From: Gerris lacustris
Lineage: Eukaryota > Arthropoda > Insecta > Hemiptera > Gerridae
Length of the DNA stretch: 64,000 nucleotides
Direction: 5' to 3'
NCBI GenBank assembly: GCA_951217055.1
Contig: OX578279.1
Span: 74,559,131-74,623,130, forward strand
Both the position numbers and the translations under genes were made by a program. Numbering within the stretch: position 1 is the first letter of the stretch; each line of letters begins with the position of its first letter. Under the pieces are notes generated by a model. It did not search any database. It saw only the letters and a list, made by a program, of their open reading frames with translations, and had not been told where the DNA came from. Positions 11,321 to 22,165 of this stretch are shown in pieces.

Positions 11321-12084
11321 GAGAAGACAGCTGATTTTTCGATGAAAATTAACAATGGATTTTATGTAACAATAATTATTTATTTTTTATTGAAATAAAA
11401 AATTAATTTTATAAATATTTTCCCTTTTTGTTTACTTAATAATTTCTTTGTTTTTAATTTAGAAAAATACATTAATGCTGCACCATTAAGTAAAGGTATA
11501 ATAGCAAAAAACTAATTATTACCGTTTTTATATCAGGTAATTCTGAAAGGCTCTTAAACTATTATTGTTATGCGTTAATTTTATGGTTTAAATTACTGAA
11601 TAAGGTCGTTTTGTCGACTTTATTGCTCCGTTGAACGTCTGAAAAAAAGTTAAATAGTAAGTCTTCATAAACATGATTGTCTAAATGCAGACTTTTCCTC
11701 GCTTTGCTCACTCATACTTAATGCTGCAAACGGTATAATTTATTTTTATTAACTAAGAATAAATTATTTCCACTGAAATTAAAAAATAAAATATATGAAT
11801 AGCTCTCGAACTTTAAGCTTTAGATTACAGTTTAGTTCTAAGAAAGTAATTTAAGTAATTTAAAAGAATTGCTCTACTTTTTTAGAACTAGAAAAGAAAA
11901 CAAATTAAACTATATCGTTACAGCATAATAATAAGATAAAGTTGAGACGGTAATTATATTTCTTTATTTTGCGGATATAATTTTGTCTTCAATTACAAAA
12001 TGCAGGTAAAGGATGCATTGTGTGTGTGTTCACTAGTGTCAACTAGTGGGGCACACTAGTGTCAACTAGTTGGTTACATTGCTG
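11321..12084. other. AT-rich stretch with a short direct repeat
   Basis: At 12031-12072 the segment CACTAGTGTCAACTAGT occurs twice. Otherwise featureless. Confidence 0.5.
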
Positions 12085-12930
12085 CGGTAAAAAAAAAACA
12101 CTTCACAGTAGTGCAGCATATGCTATTTTTTCAGAGGTAGCTGACAATGAAAAAACATTAAATATTCATCAATATAATTATAACAAATATTAGTACATAC
12201 ATAAGATTTTGAGAAAAAGAAACCTTAAAGAGGTTACACTATAAAAAAAGATAAATGAAACGCATTGACATCTAGTGGATTTTAATCGTACTAAGAAGCA
12301 TTTCTACAAAGATTGCAGCGCTAAAAACGGCAGTTTTGATAACTACCCGTAGTACAAAAAAATTGTTCTATACAGCTTGGAGTAATAAAACTATTTTTTC
12401 CGTGGTAGGCTGTGAAATAGTAACTTTAGAGCCTAAAAAACATAGCAAAAATCCATTTTTTTCAATACGTGGACTTAAAAAATCTTTTCATTACTCCTAG
12501 CTGTAAAGAAAAAATCTTTTACGTCCTAGGAACTAAAATATTTTTATTTTCCGGCGGGTAGTTGTCAAAACTTCCGTTAGTACCGCTGCAGTCTTTTTAG
12601 AAATGCTTCTAGTACGATTAAAATCCGCTAGATGTCAATGCGTTTTATTTATCTTTTCTTATAGTGTAACCTCTTTTTAAGGTTTCTTTATTTAAGCCTT
12701 GAGTATGTACTAATATTTGTTATTATTATATATTGGTTAGTGATTAATATTTAATGTTTTTTCATTGTCTGCTACCTCGGAAAAAATAGCATATGCTTCG
12801 CGACTGTGAAGTGTTTTTTCTTTACCTTGGCAATATTTACTGTCTCGCATCGCTCGACAGTAAATGAAATTGCCGCGGTAAAGAAAAAAACTCACTTCAC
12901 AGCCTAGTAACATAATATACTATTTTAATG
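12085..12930. mobile_element. Foldback element, large palindrome
   Basis: Left arm about 12089-12360 and right arm about 12540-12815 are inverted copies (TAGCATATGCTATTTTTTC-like ends, AACATTAAATATT, AAACGCATTGAC, GATTGCAGCG). The right end continues with a shorter hairpin around ACTGTCTCGCATCGCTCGAC and TTCACAGCCTAGTAACATAA. The segment 12395-12930 recurs inverted at 13735-14850. Confidence 0.85.
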
Positions 12931-13228
12931 AAAAAATGGATTTTAGCTCTGTTTTTTAGCCCTAACAACGGAAAAATATATATTTGCTGGAAACAATGAA
13001 ACAAATGATAAAAAAAAAACATAGATTTATTACAACCTATATCTACAAAAGTACTAATCTGATTTGTCGAAAGTAGTCAGCAGATAGCCCCAGATCAATT
13101 TCAACCCTCTGCGCTCTTTATATTTAGCTAAATTAAATTAAAACGGGGGGGGGGGATTTCACAAATGTGACAATAATAGGTTGTAAAAGCACCAAAGTAT
13201 TAATGTATGCGAAAATGGACGCAAGGAA
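12931..13228. other. Spacer with poly-G run
   Basis: Holds a run of ten G at 13146. No feature recognised. Confidence 0.5.
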
Positions 13229-13421
13229 TCTATGAGCTTACTAATTGGCAGGTTATTTCTCAGGGTTTGGGAGGTAGCGAATTTGGGTAGTTGATTTTGG
13301 ACCTAAAATTCACTTCTCGATTTCTTTTCGAGGTTTGATTTTTCTGAACATGCAAATTAAATAGAGCGGATAGAATCACCCCACTAGTTTAGGTACCACG
13401 TTTCTAACCAGACGACAGACT

Positions 13422-13465
<44 letters not shown>

Positions 13466-13575
13466 GTAGCCTTATTGAAAAGCTCTAAATATAATTTTCA
13501 CGATATCACAACTCTTTCCTTTGATATACACTACTTACTTTTTTATTTTCTTTTGTAAAAAAAAGGGAAAAAAAA
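13229..13575 (-). repeat. Repeat e, diverged fragment
   Basis: It shares, in order, TTGGACCTAAAATTCA, GATTTTTCTGAACATG, GACGACAGAC and TTTTCACGATATCACAA with the repeat e copy at 15868-16450. A 30-base poly-A interrupts it at 13431-13460. Confidence 0.6.
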
Positions 13576-13599
13576 TATACTGTGATATTATATCCTGTA

Positions 13600-13734
13600 T
13601 GCATATGTTGGTTTGCAAAAATTGAGTGACAGACTGACAGATGTCTGTCTGTCCAAAACTAAAAAACTAAAAATGTTCTCTGATGTCTGAAACCAATTTC
13701 TGTCTTGGATTTATTGAAATCGGAGACCTAATAG
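13600..13734 (+). repeat. Repeat d, left piece of a split copy
   Basis: Carries ATGTTGGTTTGCAAAAATTG, GACAGACTGACAG, CTGATGTCTGAAACC and AAATCGGAGACCTAA in the order of the intact repeat d copies. The continuation (TCGTTC.TC.GAACGATCACA, ACCTTCGGTTAGCTTGGAAG) lies beyond the foldback, at 14835-14893. Confidence 0.78.
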
Positions 13735-14850
13735 TATATTATGTTACTAGGCTGTGAAGTGAGTTTTTCTTTACCGCGGCAATTACATTTACTGTCGAGC
13801 GAAACGAGACAGTAAATATTGCCAAGGTAAAGAAAAAACACTTCACAGCCGCGTAGCATATGCTATTTTTTCTGAGGTAGCAGACAATGAAAAAACATTA
13901 AATATTAATCACTAATCAATATATAATAATAACAAATATTAGTACATACTTAAGACTTAAAAAAAGAAACCTTAAAAAGAGGTTACACTATGAGAAAAGA
14001 AAATAAAACGCATTGACGTCTAGCGGATTTTAATCGTACTAGAAGCATTTCTTCAAAGACTGCAGCGGTTCTAACGGAAGTTTTGACAACTACCCGCCGG
14101 AAAATAAAAATCTTTTAGTTCCTAGGACGTTATAGTACATTACGCGTCGAGTGCGGAAAGTAGCATTTTGCATGCGAGTGTGGAGTTTGCACCCGAGCGA
14201 TAGCGAGGGTGGTAAAACCACACGAGCAATGCAAAATGCCGTTTTCGCACGAGTTGCGTACCGTACTTTATCTACGATTGTTAGATTTAAATAATAAATA
14301 CAGAAACAAATAAACTTGCTGTATGTAAGTTCGTATCTCTCTCTTGATAAAGATGGCATTAATTCATTAGTTGTATTTTTTGCCGAATTAATTATTTCTG
14401 GAGGATTATTATTCTCCACATTTTCGTCAAAGTCACTTGATTCACTCATTGTTTTTCACTAAAACTCGATATAAACAGTTACTTTAATAAAAGAACACCA
14501 AATTAGTTTTGTTAATGTAAACAAACTCGGGAATCGTGCGTAAAGCTGAAGAATTCCTCTTCTTTACCGCACTAGTGTGGTAAAGAAGAGGAATTATTCA
14601 GAACTATGAGACGCGCATGCGCAATGAATACAAGTACGTAAATAATCACTTTCTACGCATCTAAACAAAGATATAAAGTTTATATTTAGTATCAATCGTA
14701 GATAAAAGATTTTTTCTTTACAGCTAGGAGTAATGAAAAGATTTTTTAAGTCCACGTAATGAAAAAATGGATTTTAGCTATGTTTTTTAGGCTCTAAAGT
14801 TACTATTTTACAGCCTACCACGGAAAAAATTGTTTCGTTCCTCCGAACGA
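13735..14850. mobile_element. Foldback half-copy, host of MSESS copy 1
   Basis: 13735-14131 plus 14706-14835 is an inverted copy of 12395-12930, with the same end TAGTATATTATGTTACTAGG. It is split by the 574-bp MSESS element at 14132-14705. The intact paralogue at 12515-12530 gives the pre-insertion sequence. The element itself splits a repeat d copy. Confidence 0.83.
14132..14705 (-). mobile_element. MSESS element, copy 1 (Crypton-like, non-autonomous)
   Basis: This element is about 574 bp. One end (14132-14270) is a long imperfect hairpin whose arms contain GCATTTTGCAT and ACACGAGCAATGCAAAATGC. The other end is ATCAATCGTAGATAA, an inverse of the internal TTATCTACGATTG at about 14269. A minus-strand frame starting at 14449 encodes MSESSDFDENVENN, later MPSLSRERYELTYSKFI; after that it runs into the terminal hairpin and is not real coding. 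The SRERYELTYSKF stretch resembles the start of the N-terminal (SAM-like) domain of Crypton-type tyrosine recombinases, an inference from memory of the family. Centre: palindrome with CTCTTCTTTACC arms around ACTAGT. Confidence 0.8.
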
Positions 14851-14893
14851 TCACATATTATCTTGCATTACCTTCGGTTAGCTTGGAAGCAAT
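14835..14893 (+). repeat. Repeat d, right piece of the split copy
   Basis: Continuation of the copy at 13600-13734: CGTTCCTCCGAACGATCACA followed by ACCTTCGGTTAGCTTGG. Together the two pieces match one intact repeat d tail. Confidence 0.75.
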
Positions 14894-15840
14894 AAGAAAT
14901 TATTGGATTTAAATTCTTCAGAGTCTTACAGTGCATAAGAGTAAGTTTTTTTTTTCGAGATTGTCATATTGATTTCTTTTTATAAAAATATAATTTTGAT
15001 GCTTCTCTCAGTGTTTCAATATCAGATGCATTAAATCGACTACAAACACTCGTGAATATTAAGGACTCCTATATCATTCCAAATTTATTGTATAGCACAT
15101 CCATGTTTCAATGGCTCAAACCAGCGTTTATTTATTCATGTTCCGGCCTACAGTCACATTATGAGAATATATGGTTATCGCTTCATCGTTTGGGTACTAC
15201 GAATGATTGCTACTTGCTTCTTTTTTTTGAGACTAATTGATTAACCATCGATATATTAGGGGAATAAATTCGGTATCGTTATTACCAAATTTACAAGTTT
15301 CCCTGTTGACCCTCGTTTATATTCCTCCAGTGACGGATAAATGTATGCCATCTGGACCACTCTGTACAGTTACTCATGCGTATGTACTTGTACAACCGGA
15401 AATTATTCCAACATGATCGAAATTCATAGCCCTGTACTTAAAGTAACATATATTAAAATACTTGAAACAGATTGATGAATGGTATTTCAACTTTGATTTA
15501 TCACAGCTTTCCCGTTAAAAATTCTTTTATGTAAAGGAAAGGTAATAGTACTAATAATTTGTAACACTAGCACCATTATTAAACATGTTATAGACATATT
15601 AAAGTTTATACAACAGTAATACGATTTTTTATTTAAAAAAAAAGAAAGAACACTTTTAGGAATGCATTTTTCTTGTCAGAAATATGCACAAATGAACCGA
15701 CCAGTATGGCCTGGGTAAGTACTGGTCAATATATTGACATTATTTTAATGGATATTGAGGCTAGATTAAACAAACAATTAGCATTAGTGAAATATTTGAT
15801 TTGATTTCTCAATGATTATCAACATAATAGAACATTGATA
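14894..15840. other. Non-coding stretch, nothing recognised
   Basis: A 62-codon frame at 15052-15240 has no recognisable domain. Poly-A run at 15850. No repeat identified. Confidence 0.45.
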
Positions 15841-15867
15841 TTTTTTCTAAAAAAAAAAAAAAAAAAA

Positions 15868-16452
15868 ATGGTCCAAGACAACTCAGACAAACTTTCTCAT
15901 ATACGAGTTTATAATTACCTACTTAGCCCAATGTTTTCCATTTATTAGTTTTCGTAGGAACATTTAATTATTATTGAACATTTCATCAAAATTTATCATA
16001 AAAATAACTTCTCCTGGGCGGGCAATCGAACCCGGGCTCTCTCCATCCACGTTTTAAGCTATTTCCTCAGGAACTAAATATTTCCCGGGAAAACGGCTTA
16101 TATCGCTAGATTCGTAAATAAATGGACTACATTTTAGAATTTTTTAATCAAAACCGACGGAACTGTTTTCGGTCGGAAGAGTTTTTGGGGGGTTGCACCC
16201 CCAAATTTGGACCTAAAATTCATTTCTTAATTTCGCTTTGGGTATGATTTTTCAGTACATGTATGCCAAATTTCGTCAGAATCGCTCCAGTAATTTAGGC
16301 TCCAGGCGTCTGTACAGACGACAGACAGACAAGCATTTTTTAAAAACCACTTTTTTGGACTCAAGGGACCTCAAAACCTGTAAATCCATCAAAATCTCAA
16401 AATCGAATTTTCACGCCATCACAATACTTTCTCTTAATATGAGAAAGTAAAA
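15868..16452 (-). mobile_element. Repeat e with tRNA-like B box, copy 2
   Basis: Inverted relative to 10692-11320 and better preserved. The reverse complement has GGGTTCGATTGCC (B box) at about 16030-16042, preceded by an A-box-like TAGCTTAAAACGTGGATGG. The ends GAGAAAGT...ACTTTCTC form short inverted termini. Immediately left is a poly-A run (15850-15868). Confidence 0.75.
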
Positions 16453-17874
16453 AGAAAAAAATTGACGCCATTAGCCAAGAAAATATTGAAAAATATCTAT
16501 AACCTTTCAGAATTGCACAAATTGTACTTTTAACTTTAATTAAAGGTTTTTATTTTTTATCACTGGTATATTTAAAAAAATAAAAAATAAATAAATAAAA
16601 TAGTTACCTAATAAAATAATTTAAAATTAAATACTTCTTTCATTTGTTTTTTTTCTCCCTTCTGTAGATAAAATGTAGTACCTTGAGAGTAAAAATCAAT
16701 TGTACCTGAGGGATAATTAATTCCCTTGGGAGTTAACGTCGAGGGTTATAACCTTGGTATTCGTAAATAACTATTGTAAAATAGTAAACCCTAATGATAT
16801 TTTGTAACAAAATTTCCATTCTCTAACTATTCATGTAATGGGAGTATTAGTTATAGGTGAGTGAGTGAGGAATGTTTCGCTTTTATATAGGATATATGTA
16901 CAGATTATTTTTTGACTTTAATTCCTGTCCTGTGTTGTTAATTACGTTTTGAATATCCTACTATTGACTTTTCAGACAGAGATTTATAAATTACGGACAA
17001 CAGATACGTGGATCCGATATCGTTTGGTAAAAGTTTTGTCTCATTTTCAGTTAGTATTGTTAAACTAGAGATAAATCCAATGGATATAAAACACGGTATG
17101 AACTCTAAATCGTTAGAATACCAAGGGTCAAATAAAAGCGAGAAATTCAAAAACAGCACAAACTCGGCATGCAAAATAAATATGTGAGAGATAGCCATCT
17201 GTTTTATTTATATGTTGCGGTGATGTAACCTTACCGACAATTTCATTAAAAAAACCATCAAGAAGGAAATCTATCTATAAAAATTGAAAGAGTTATTGGA
17301 TCATCCTGTACTTTGTACACAATATTTTTCAAAACTATCGAACAATGTTATACAATATAACAAAACCACATTACAAAAAGAGAGAAAGACCAAAATTGGA
17401 TAGTGAGTTTGTATTTTACTTTATTCAGAGCTATCCAAGAGCGAAATTATATAGAATTTTTAAATTTTTTTTTTATAACAAACAAATCCCAACTGCAGCA
17501 CATCTGAACCTGAACTTTATGTGAGTTGAGGTCAAATGTTTTTATCAGAATGCAGCATTACTGAGAAATTATTGATATCGTTCGTTTGTTACTTTTATTA
17601 ATATTTATCCGTTTTTATTCCAGCAAATAATTGACAAACAATAGTACTTTTTTTAAAATTCAGTTTAGTTCTACTTGCAGATATTTCGATTGCTTCTTAA
17701 CAGAGCTTTGTCTGAAAATACCTAAATCTAGCTTTACCTAAAGCCTTACTGGGGAGTCTGCAGGATACCTTTGAAGAAATGTTACCAAATATACATTTTT
17801 TTTATTGATGGAATAATATCTAACTAATAATGAAGTTATATGCTACGAGGACTAAAAGCTAAAAACAAATCGGT
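16453..17874. other. AT-rich stretch, nothing recognised
   Basis: An 86-codon minus frame (16938-17198) has a hydrophobic start but no domain I recognise, and no repeated copies in the window. I do not call it. Confidence 0.45.
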
Positions 17875-18148
17875 ACTTCTTTAGATTGTTACTCCCCCAT
17901 GAGTTTTTAGAATATAAATGACTAATATTTAACTATTATTTAACTAATAAATGACTATTATTTTACTAAATAACTATTAAGACAAAGTGATGTTAATTCC
18001 AATGTACTTTGGGACAAAGGAATATCACACTACTGTTTTTATAAGGGGAGTAACAGTCTAAAGAAGAACATTCCATACAGCTTATTTAGATTGTTACTCT
18101 CCTATTTTTTCTTTATAAGGGGAGTAACAATCTAAAGAAGTGCCAAAA
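17875..18148. mobile_element. TTACTCCCC palindrome-family MITE, copy C
   Basis: A long unit 17877-18066 with a small internal TATTTAACTAT duplication, spacer AACATTCCATACAG, and a short palindromic unit ending at 18141. Outer ends GGTACTTC / GAAGTGCC are inverted. No ORF. Confidence 0.85.
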
Positions 18149-18550
18149 AAGGTATTATGAACAGAATAGAAGACTTTGAAAAAACAGAAGGCTAGGACTA
18201 GACAATAATAACAAGACTACCGAAAAACAGATATCTCGACTGAACATTCTATTTTGATAGACCAGGTACAACTTGGAAGATAAATATGCTTTGTTCTATC
18301 CAGAATACTAGAGTCGGATAATGAACTTCAATGAAATTTGAGAAAACAACAATTTAATAGTGCCATTACCCCATGTTACCCCAGCTGAAACGAAACATGC
18401 GAGAGGATAATTCAAACAGTAAAATATCTAAAGGCAATGGGAAATGAGCGGTGGGAGATTGATGAGAAAATAGACAATTGTTATTGCAATTAAGGAACGC
18501 GCCGGATCAAAGAGAAGAACTTGATCGGTTTACCAATGTTGATCAACAAA

Positions 18551-19192
18551 AGAGGCGATGAGAAGCAAAGGGATATAAGTGACATTTTTGTTGAAATAGA
18601 GTTAAGTAAGGGAGTAGTTTAATATAATGAAGTGTTGGTAGTAAAGGTGATAGAAGTGAATCTATATCACGTCTGCGTGATATAGCAGCGCATGAAAATC
18701 ATCTACAGTATAACCTCGCTTACACGACCCTCAATAACACGACAACCTCAATTACAAGTGCAATTTTCAAATCCCCTTGAGATTGCCATAACACTTAATG
18801 TTAAATTAACCTCTACAACGCAACTATTATTATCCAAACAACCTCAATAACACGAATTTTTTCCAATTCACAACGAAACTCAGAACCTCTATAACAAGTC
18901 GTTTTGAGAAGTCAACCTCTATATAACGCGACTCTATACAGGAATAGGTCGACCTTGAACAAGTCTAGACTTGAAACCCCCTGACTTGAACCCGTTAGTG
19001 ATTCCATTAACCTTGATAACATGACCCTCAACAAAAAGAGCACCTCGATATCAAAACTGTTTCCCTAATCACCTTGAGACACTTCTTATCGAGGTTCTAC
19101 TGTACTACGTAAACTTTTTACGGAAGTTTTCAAAACTACGATTTCCCAACATTTTGCAAATGTCACTTGTATTCCATTGCTTCTCACCAGCT
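18551..19192. mobile_element. Short-TIR element carrying a pogo-like MITE
   Basis: 18551-18585 and 19156-19192 are imperfect inverted repeats (GATGAGAAGCAAAGGGATAT and its inverse, both adjoining GTGACATTT). Between them lies the MITE at 18706-19102. The outer class is unknown. Confidence 0.55.
18706..19102. mobile_element. pogo-like MITE, 397 bp
   Basis: Ends CAGTATAACCTCG and CGAGGTTCTACTG are inverted, flanked on both sides by TA (18704-18705, 19103-19104). CAGTA.AACCTCG.TAA is the terminal pattern I know from pogo/Tigger-type Tc1-mariner elements, which duplicate TA. The interior repeats the theme AACCTC.ATAACACGA several times. No transposase frame, so non-autonomous. Confidence 0.85.
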
Positions 19193-19905
19193 AAAATGTA
19201 AACAATGTAATGGTGTGGGTAGAGTCAAGTTTAAAAATAAAGAGTGAAATGTGGTTAAGGACCTACAAGAGATCCAGGATGTGACAAGACTAACTTAGTA
19301 GACGAACAATTGTTTTCATTTTGTAACAATTGTTTTCTTTTTACAGTAAACCGGTTAATTATGCTCTTTTAGTATCTTTGAGTTATATTTAGTGTGATAA
19401 CATTGAAAACATAATAACATTTAGTATGATAACACACAAGGAAAATTAGTTTTTCCAGCACATCTTCAATTCATGAAGACTAAAAATGGAAGTTGGAGAG
19501 CACCTAAAGAGCTATCGATGAGAGTTTATCTAAAAGTCTCTTGAGGTCGATTTCAAACCTTCGTGAAATTTCCAACAACCTGTTAACTCATGGGAAGTGT
19601 TGAAGCTGAGAAAACCTTTACCTTCTGTATAACCTTACTCAACTCCAGTAGAGTGTTTAAATAAATGAACAGACGGAAAGGGGCGGGGATCATTTGGGAA
19701 AATGAACGTTCAACTATTCGTCTAGAAACCCTTCTAGTTAATAGTCCGGACTGGTTAAATGATCGACATCGCTTCAAGGTGTTTCTACTCTTAATTACAA
19801 CTGAATAATAGACCCTTATTTTTCCAGAGAGGTCATTTCAAAATACCTTTAATTATTTCGTTGATTGATTCGTTGAGTTTTAAAAGTACTGCGTCATTAA
19901 AAAAA
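19193..19905. other. Non-coding stretch, nothing recognised
   Basis: A 64-codon minus frame at 19583-19777 has no domain. Nothing else seen. Confidence 0.45.
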
Positions 19906-20852
19906 TACGTGTGGTGTCGAGGGACATCCGGTAGGAACGAAGTTCCTTACGCTTTTCATTAAATATAAATTATAAAATCATTTTTTTTTATTATAAAATC
20001 ACAGTTCCAAAATTAGTATACGATACTAACAACTTATACATGGTGGAGTTAGAAAAGAGACAAAATTAAAAGTAACTAACTATTTGTACCAGCGGAGTTA
20101 AGGCAAAATTAAATGAAAAGCATTTTATTATCTTTGAAGCGAGCGTCTTTCAATAAATAATGTATTGTATATAGAATAAAGTTAATGATGAATTTATAGT
20201 TAAAGCAGATGGTTGTAGACACGAAAAAGAACTGTCCTCTTAGACTCCGTCGGCATATTACTCCAATTAAATATTATAACAAAACATATAAATCACTAAC
20301 TCACAAAAACTTCTGCTTGTATCAGGTTGAAATTTTACATGCCTGTTTCAATTGTACTATAGATGTATACAAAGTTTCATTTAAATCGTTACGTTAGAAT
20401 GTATAAGATATCGGTAAAAACGTTGTTTTCTTTATTTTAATCGTTTAGGTCCGCTTTAATAAATTTAGCGATCTTAATCACTTCATAGCAGTGTCGGTGT
20501 TCATTTAATAAAAAAAAGTATTTATAAAAGTTGATCGTCTCATTAAATAGATGAAGTTATTTTTCCCCGTCCTAAAATTCCAATTGTAAATTTGAAGATT
20601 ACGTTTACGCGAGCGTTGCGCGTGAATGCTTGAGCAGATAACGTTGTCTAACGAAATCAGCCTACGCATTAATAAAATGAAGATGTGTACCAAATTTTAA
20701 CTAACTCGATCATCTTTTACTCAAGTTATCGTCATCGGTAGATTTCGTGGCGCTTGGTTGCGTGACGGTTATTTTGTGACGGTGATTTTGGTTTTTTTTT
20801 TCGGATTCACTCCCGGGCTCCAGAACGTGCCATAAGGAACTTCGTTCCAAAA
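19906..20852 (-). mobile_element. GGAACG-hairpin repeat, copy 2 (full length)
   Basis: Full-length copy, read on the minus strand from GGAACGAAGTTCCTTATGGC (20852) to the end GTGTCCCTCGACACCACACG (about 19906). Both ends carry small hairpins: GGAAC-gaa-GTTCC at each end and GGTGTC/GACACC near the 3' end. There are no long TIRs. It contains no gene. Confidence 0.82.
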
Positions 20853-20970
20853 TTAACCAAACCCAACAATAATAATATTTTAACAGCCTCCGAACATAAA
20901 TAAATTATATAGAACGGTTATGGGGATTATGATAGACCACAAAAGAAGTAGATACATACTGTGAGTACTA

Positions 20971-21796
20971 CCGTATTGCCGCAAATATAAGACGCACTTT
21001 TGACATTTTTATGTCTTGGCTGTGGCACATTAACCTCGAAAAGCGTTGCGTTACACGAGTGGAGAAGATATAGGATCAAGGTGTTAGGAAAGTATAGGAG
21101 GTGTTCAATCGAGTCTGTCCGCTCTTGGTAGGGATAGTGTCTCCCACTACCGCGCTTGGTACCGGTGTCCCTAGAGCGTCCCCTCCCAAGCTATTCTAAA
21201 ACGCTGTAAACTGTACTAGGGGAATAGAAAAAGGTAGGAGCTAACTGCACTCCTTTACATTTATTCCCCGTTTTTGCATCACGAAAATCGGAAAATCGGA
21301 TGATTCTTATATTCGATGTGCGTCTTATAATTGATGAATTCAAGTGTAACAGTTCTACGAGTAATAACCTTTTTCAACGAACATCTCTTTCAAGAGTCCT
21401 GCTGTTATCTTTTTATTTCCAATTCTCTGAATTTTTCCAGGATATTAATGTCGGGCACTCCTTTCTTATTAATTATCAGGAATTTCAACGTGTTCAATTT
21501 CTGATATGATTTTGGATAGAAGGGCGAGAGGGGGGTAGATTTTGGCGTTGTACCTATTTATTTCTTGTTAACCTTGCTATTTCTCTGCCAGGATGGTCTC
21601 TGTCTTACATCTAAATAAAGATTCAATATTTCTATAGGTTGTAGTCCTGATGGTTGGTAAGAAAGAGAACGGAAGATTTTCCCTTTGAAACAGGGCGCGT
21701 CTTATATTCGATGCATTAATGTTATTTTACAAATTTTAGGTCAAAAAACTGGATGCATCTTATTTTCGAGGGCCTCTTATATTCGATGCAATACAG
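20971..21796. mobile_element. TA-flanked MITE with TATTGC termini, 826 bp
   Basis: Left end CCGTATTGCCGCAAATATAA and right end TTATATTCGATGCAATACAG are imperfect inverted repeats, with TA on both sides (20969-20970 and 21797-21798). Related end sequence AATATAAGACGC also recurs just inside the termini (21310, 21700). No transposase is encoded. A Tc1/mariner-superfamily origin is likely from the TA duplication. Confidence 0.75.
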
Positions 21797-21889
21797 TATA
21801 TATATGAGTGACCGACTTGAAATGGAAACAGTACTACTTGTCTAATACAACTCATACCACTACCTCTTGTATTTACAAGATTTAAGTGT

Positions 21890-22135
21890 TAAAAGTTTGT
21901 AGTTGTGTCTTATACAAACATTTGTCTGTGAAAGAAACATAAATTTAGAGATATGGTTCTTTTGAATATGTATACCGAATTTCATCAAAATCGGTTCCTT
22001 AATTTATGTTTACGTTTTCAAATGGACGCAATACCCTTTAGACTTTAGAAAGTCGACTATTAAAGGGCTCAAGGAATCTTAAAATGAATAAATCCACCAA
22101 AAACTCAAATTTAAATTTATGCACTTTCCTACAAC
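21890..22135 (-). repeat. Repeat e fragment
   Basis: Shares TACCGAATTTCATCAAAATC, a GGACGCAATACCCTT-like segment and GGGCTCAAGGAATCT with repeat e. A possible tail, TATGAGAAAGTAAAA, appears at 23467, after the palindrome array, so the array may have inserted into it. Confidence 0.5.
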
Positions 22136-22165
22136 AATCTACACACACTCTACCTACATGAAGTA

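Noticed and set aside
14090..14449. Full 119-codon and 108-codon frames of the MSESS copies as genes
   Set aside because: Only about the first 60 residues look like coding; the rest is translation of the terminal hairpin, and copies 3 and 4 are broken early.
14132..14705. Helitron classification of the MSESS family
   Set aside because: A 5' TC and a hairpin near the other end are suggestive, but the end reads CTAT, not CTRR, and the empty site is not a clean A/T junction.
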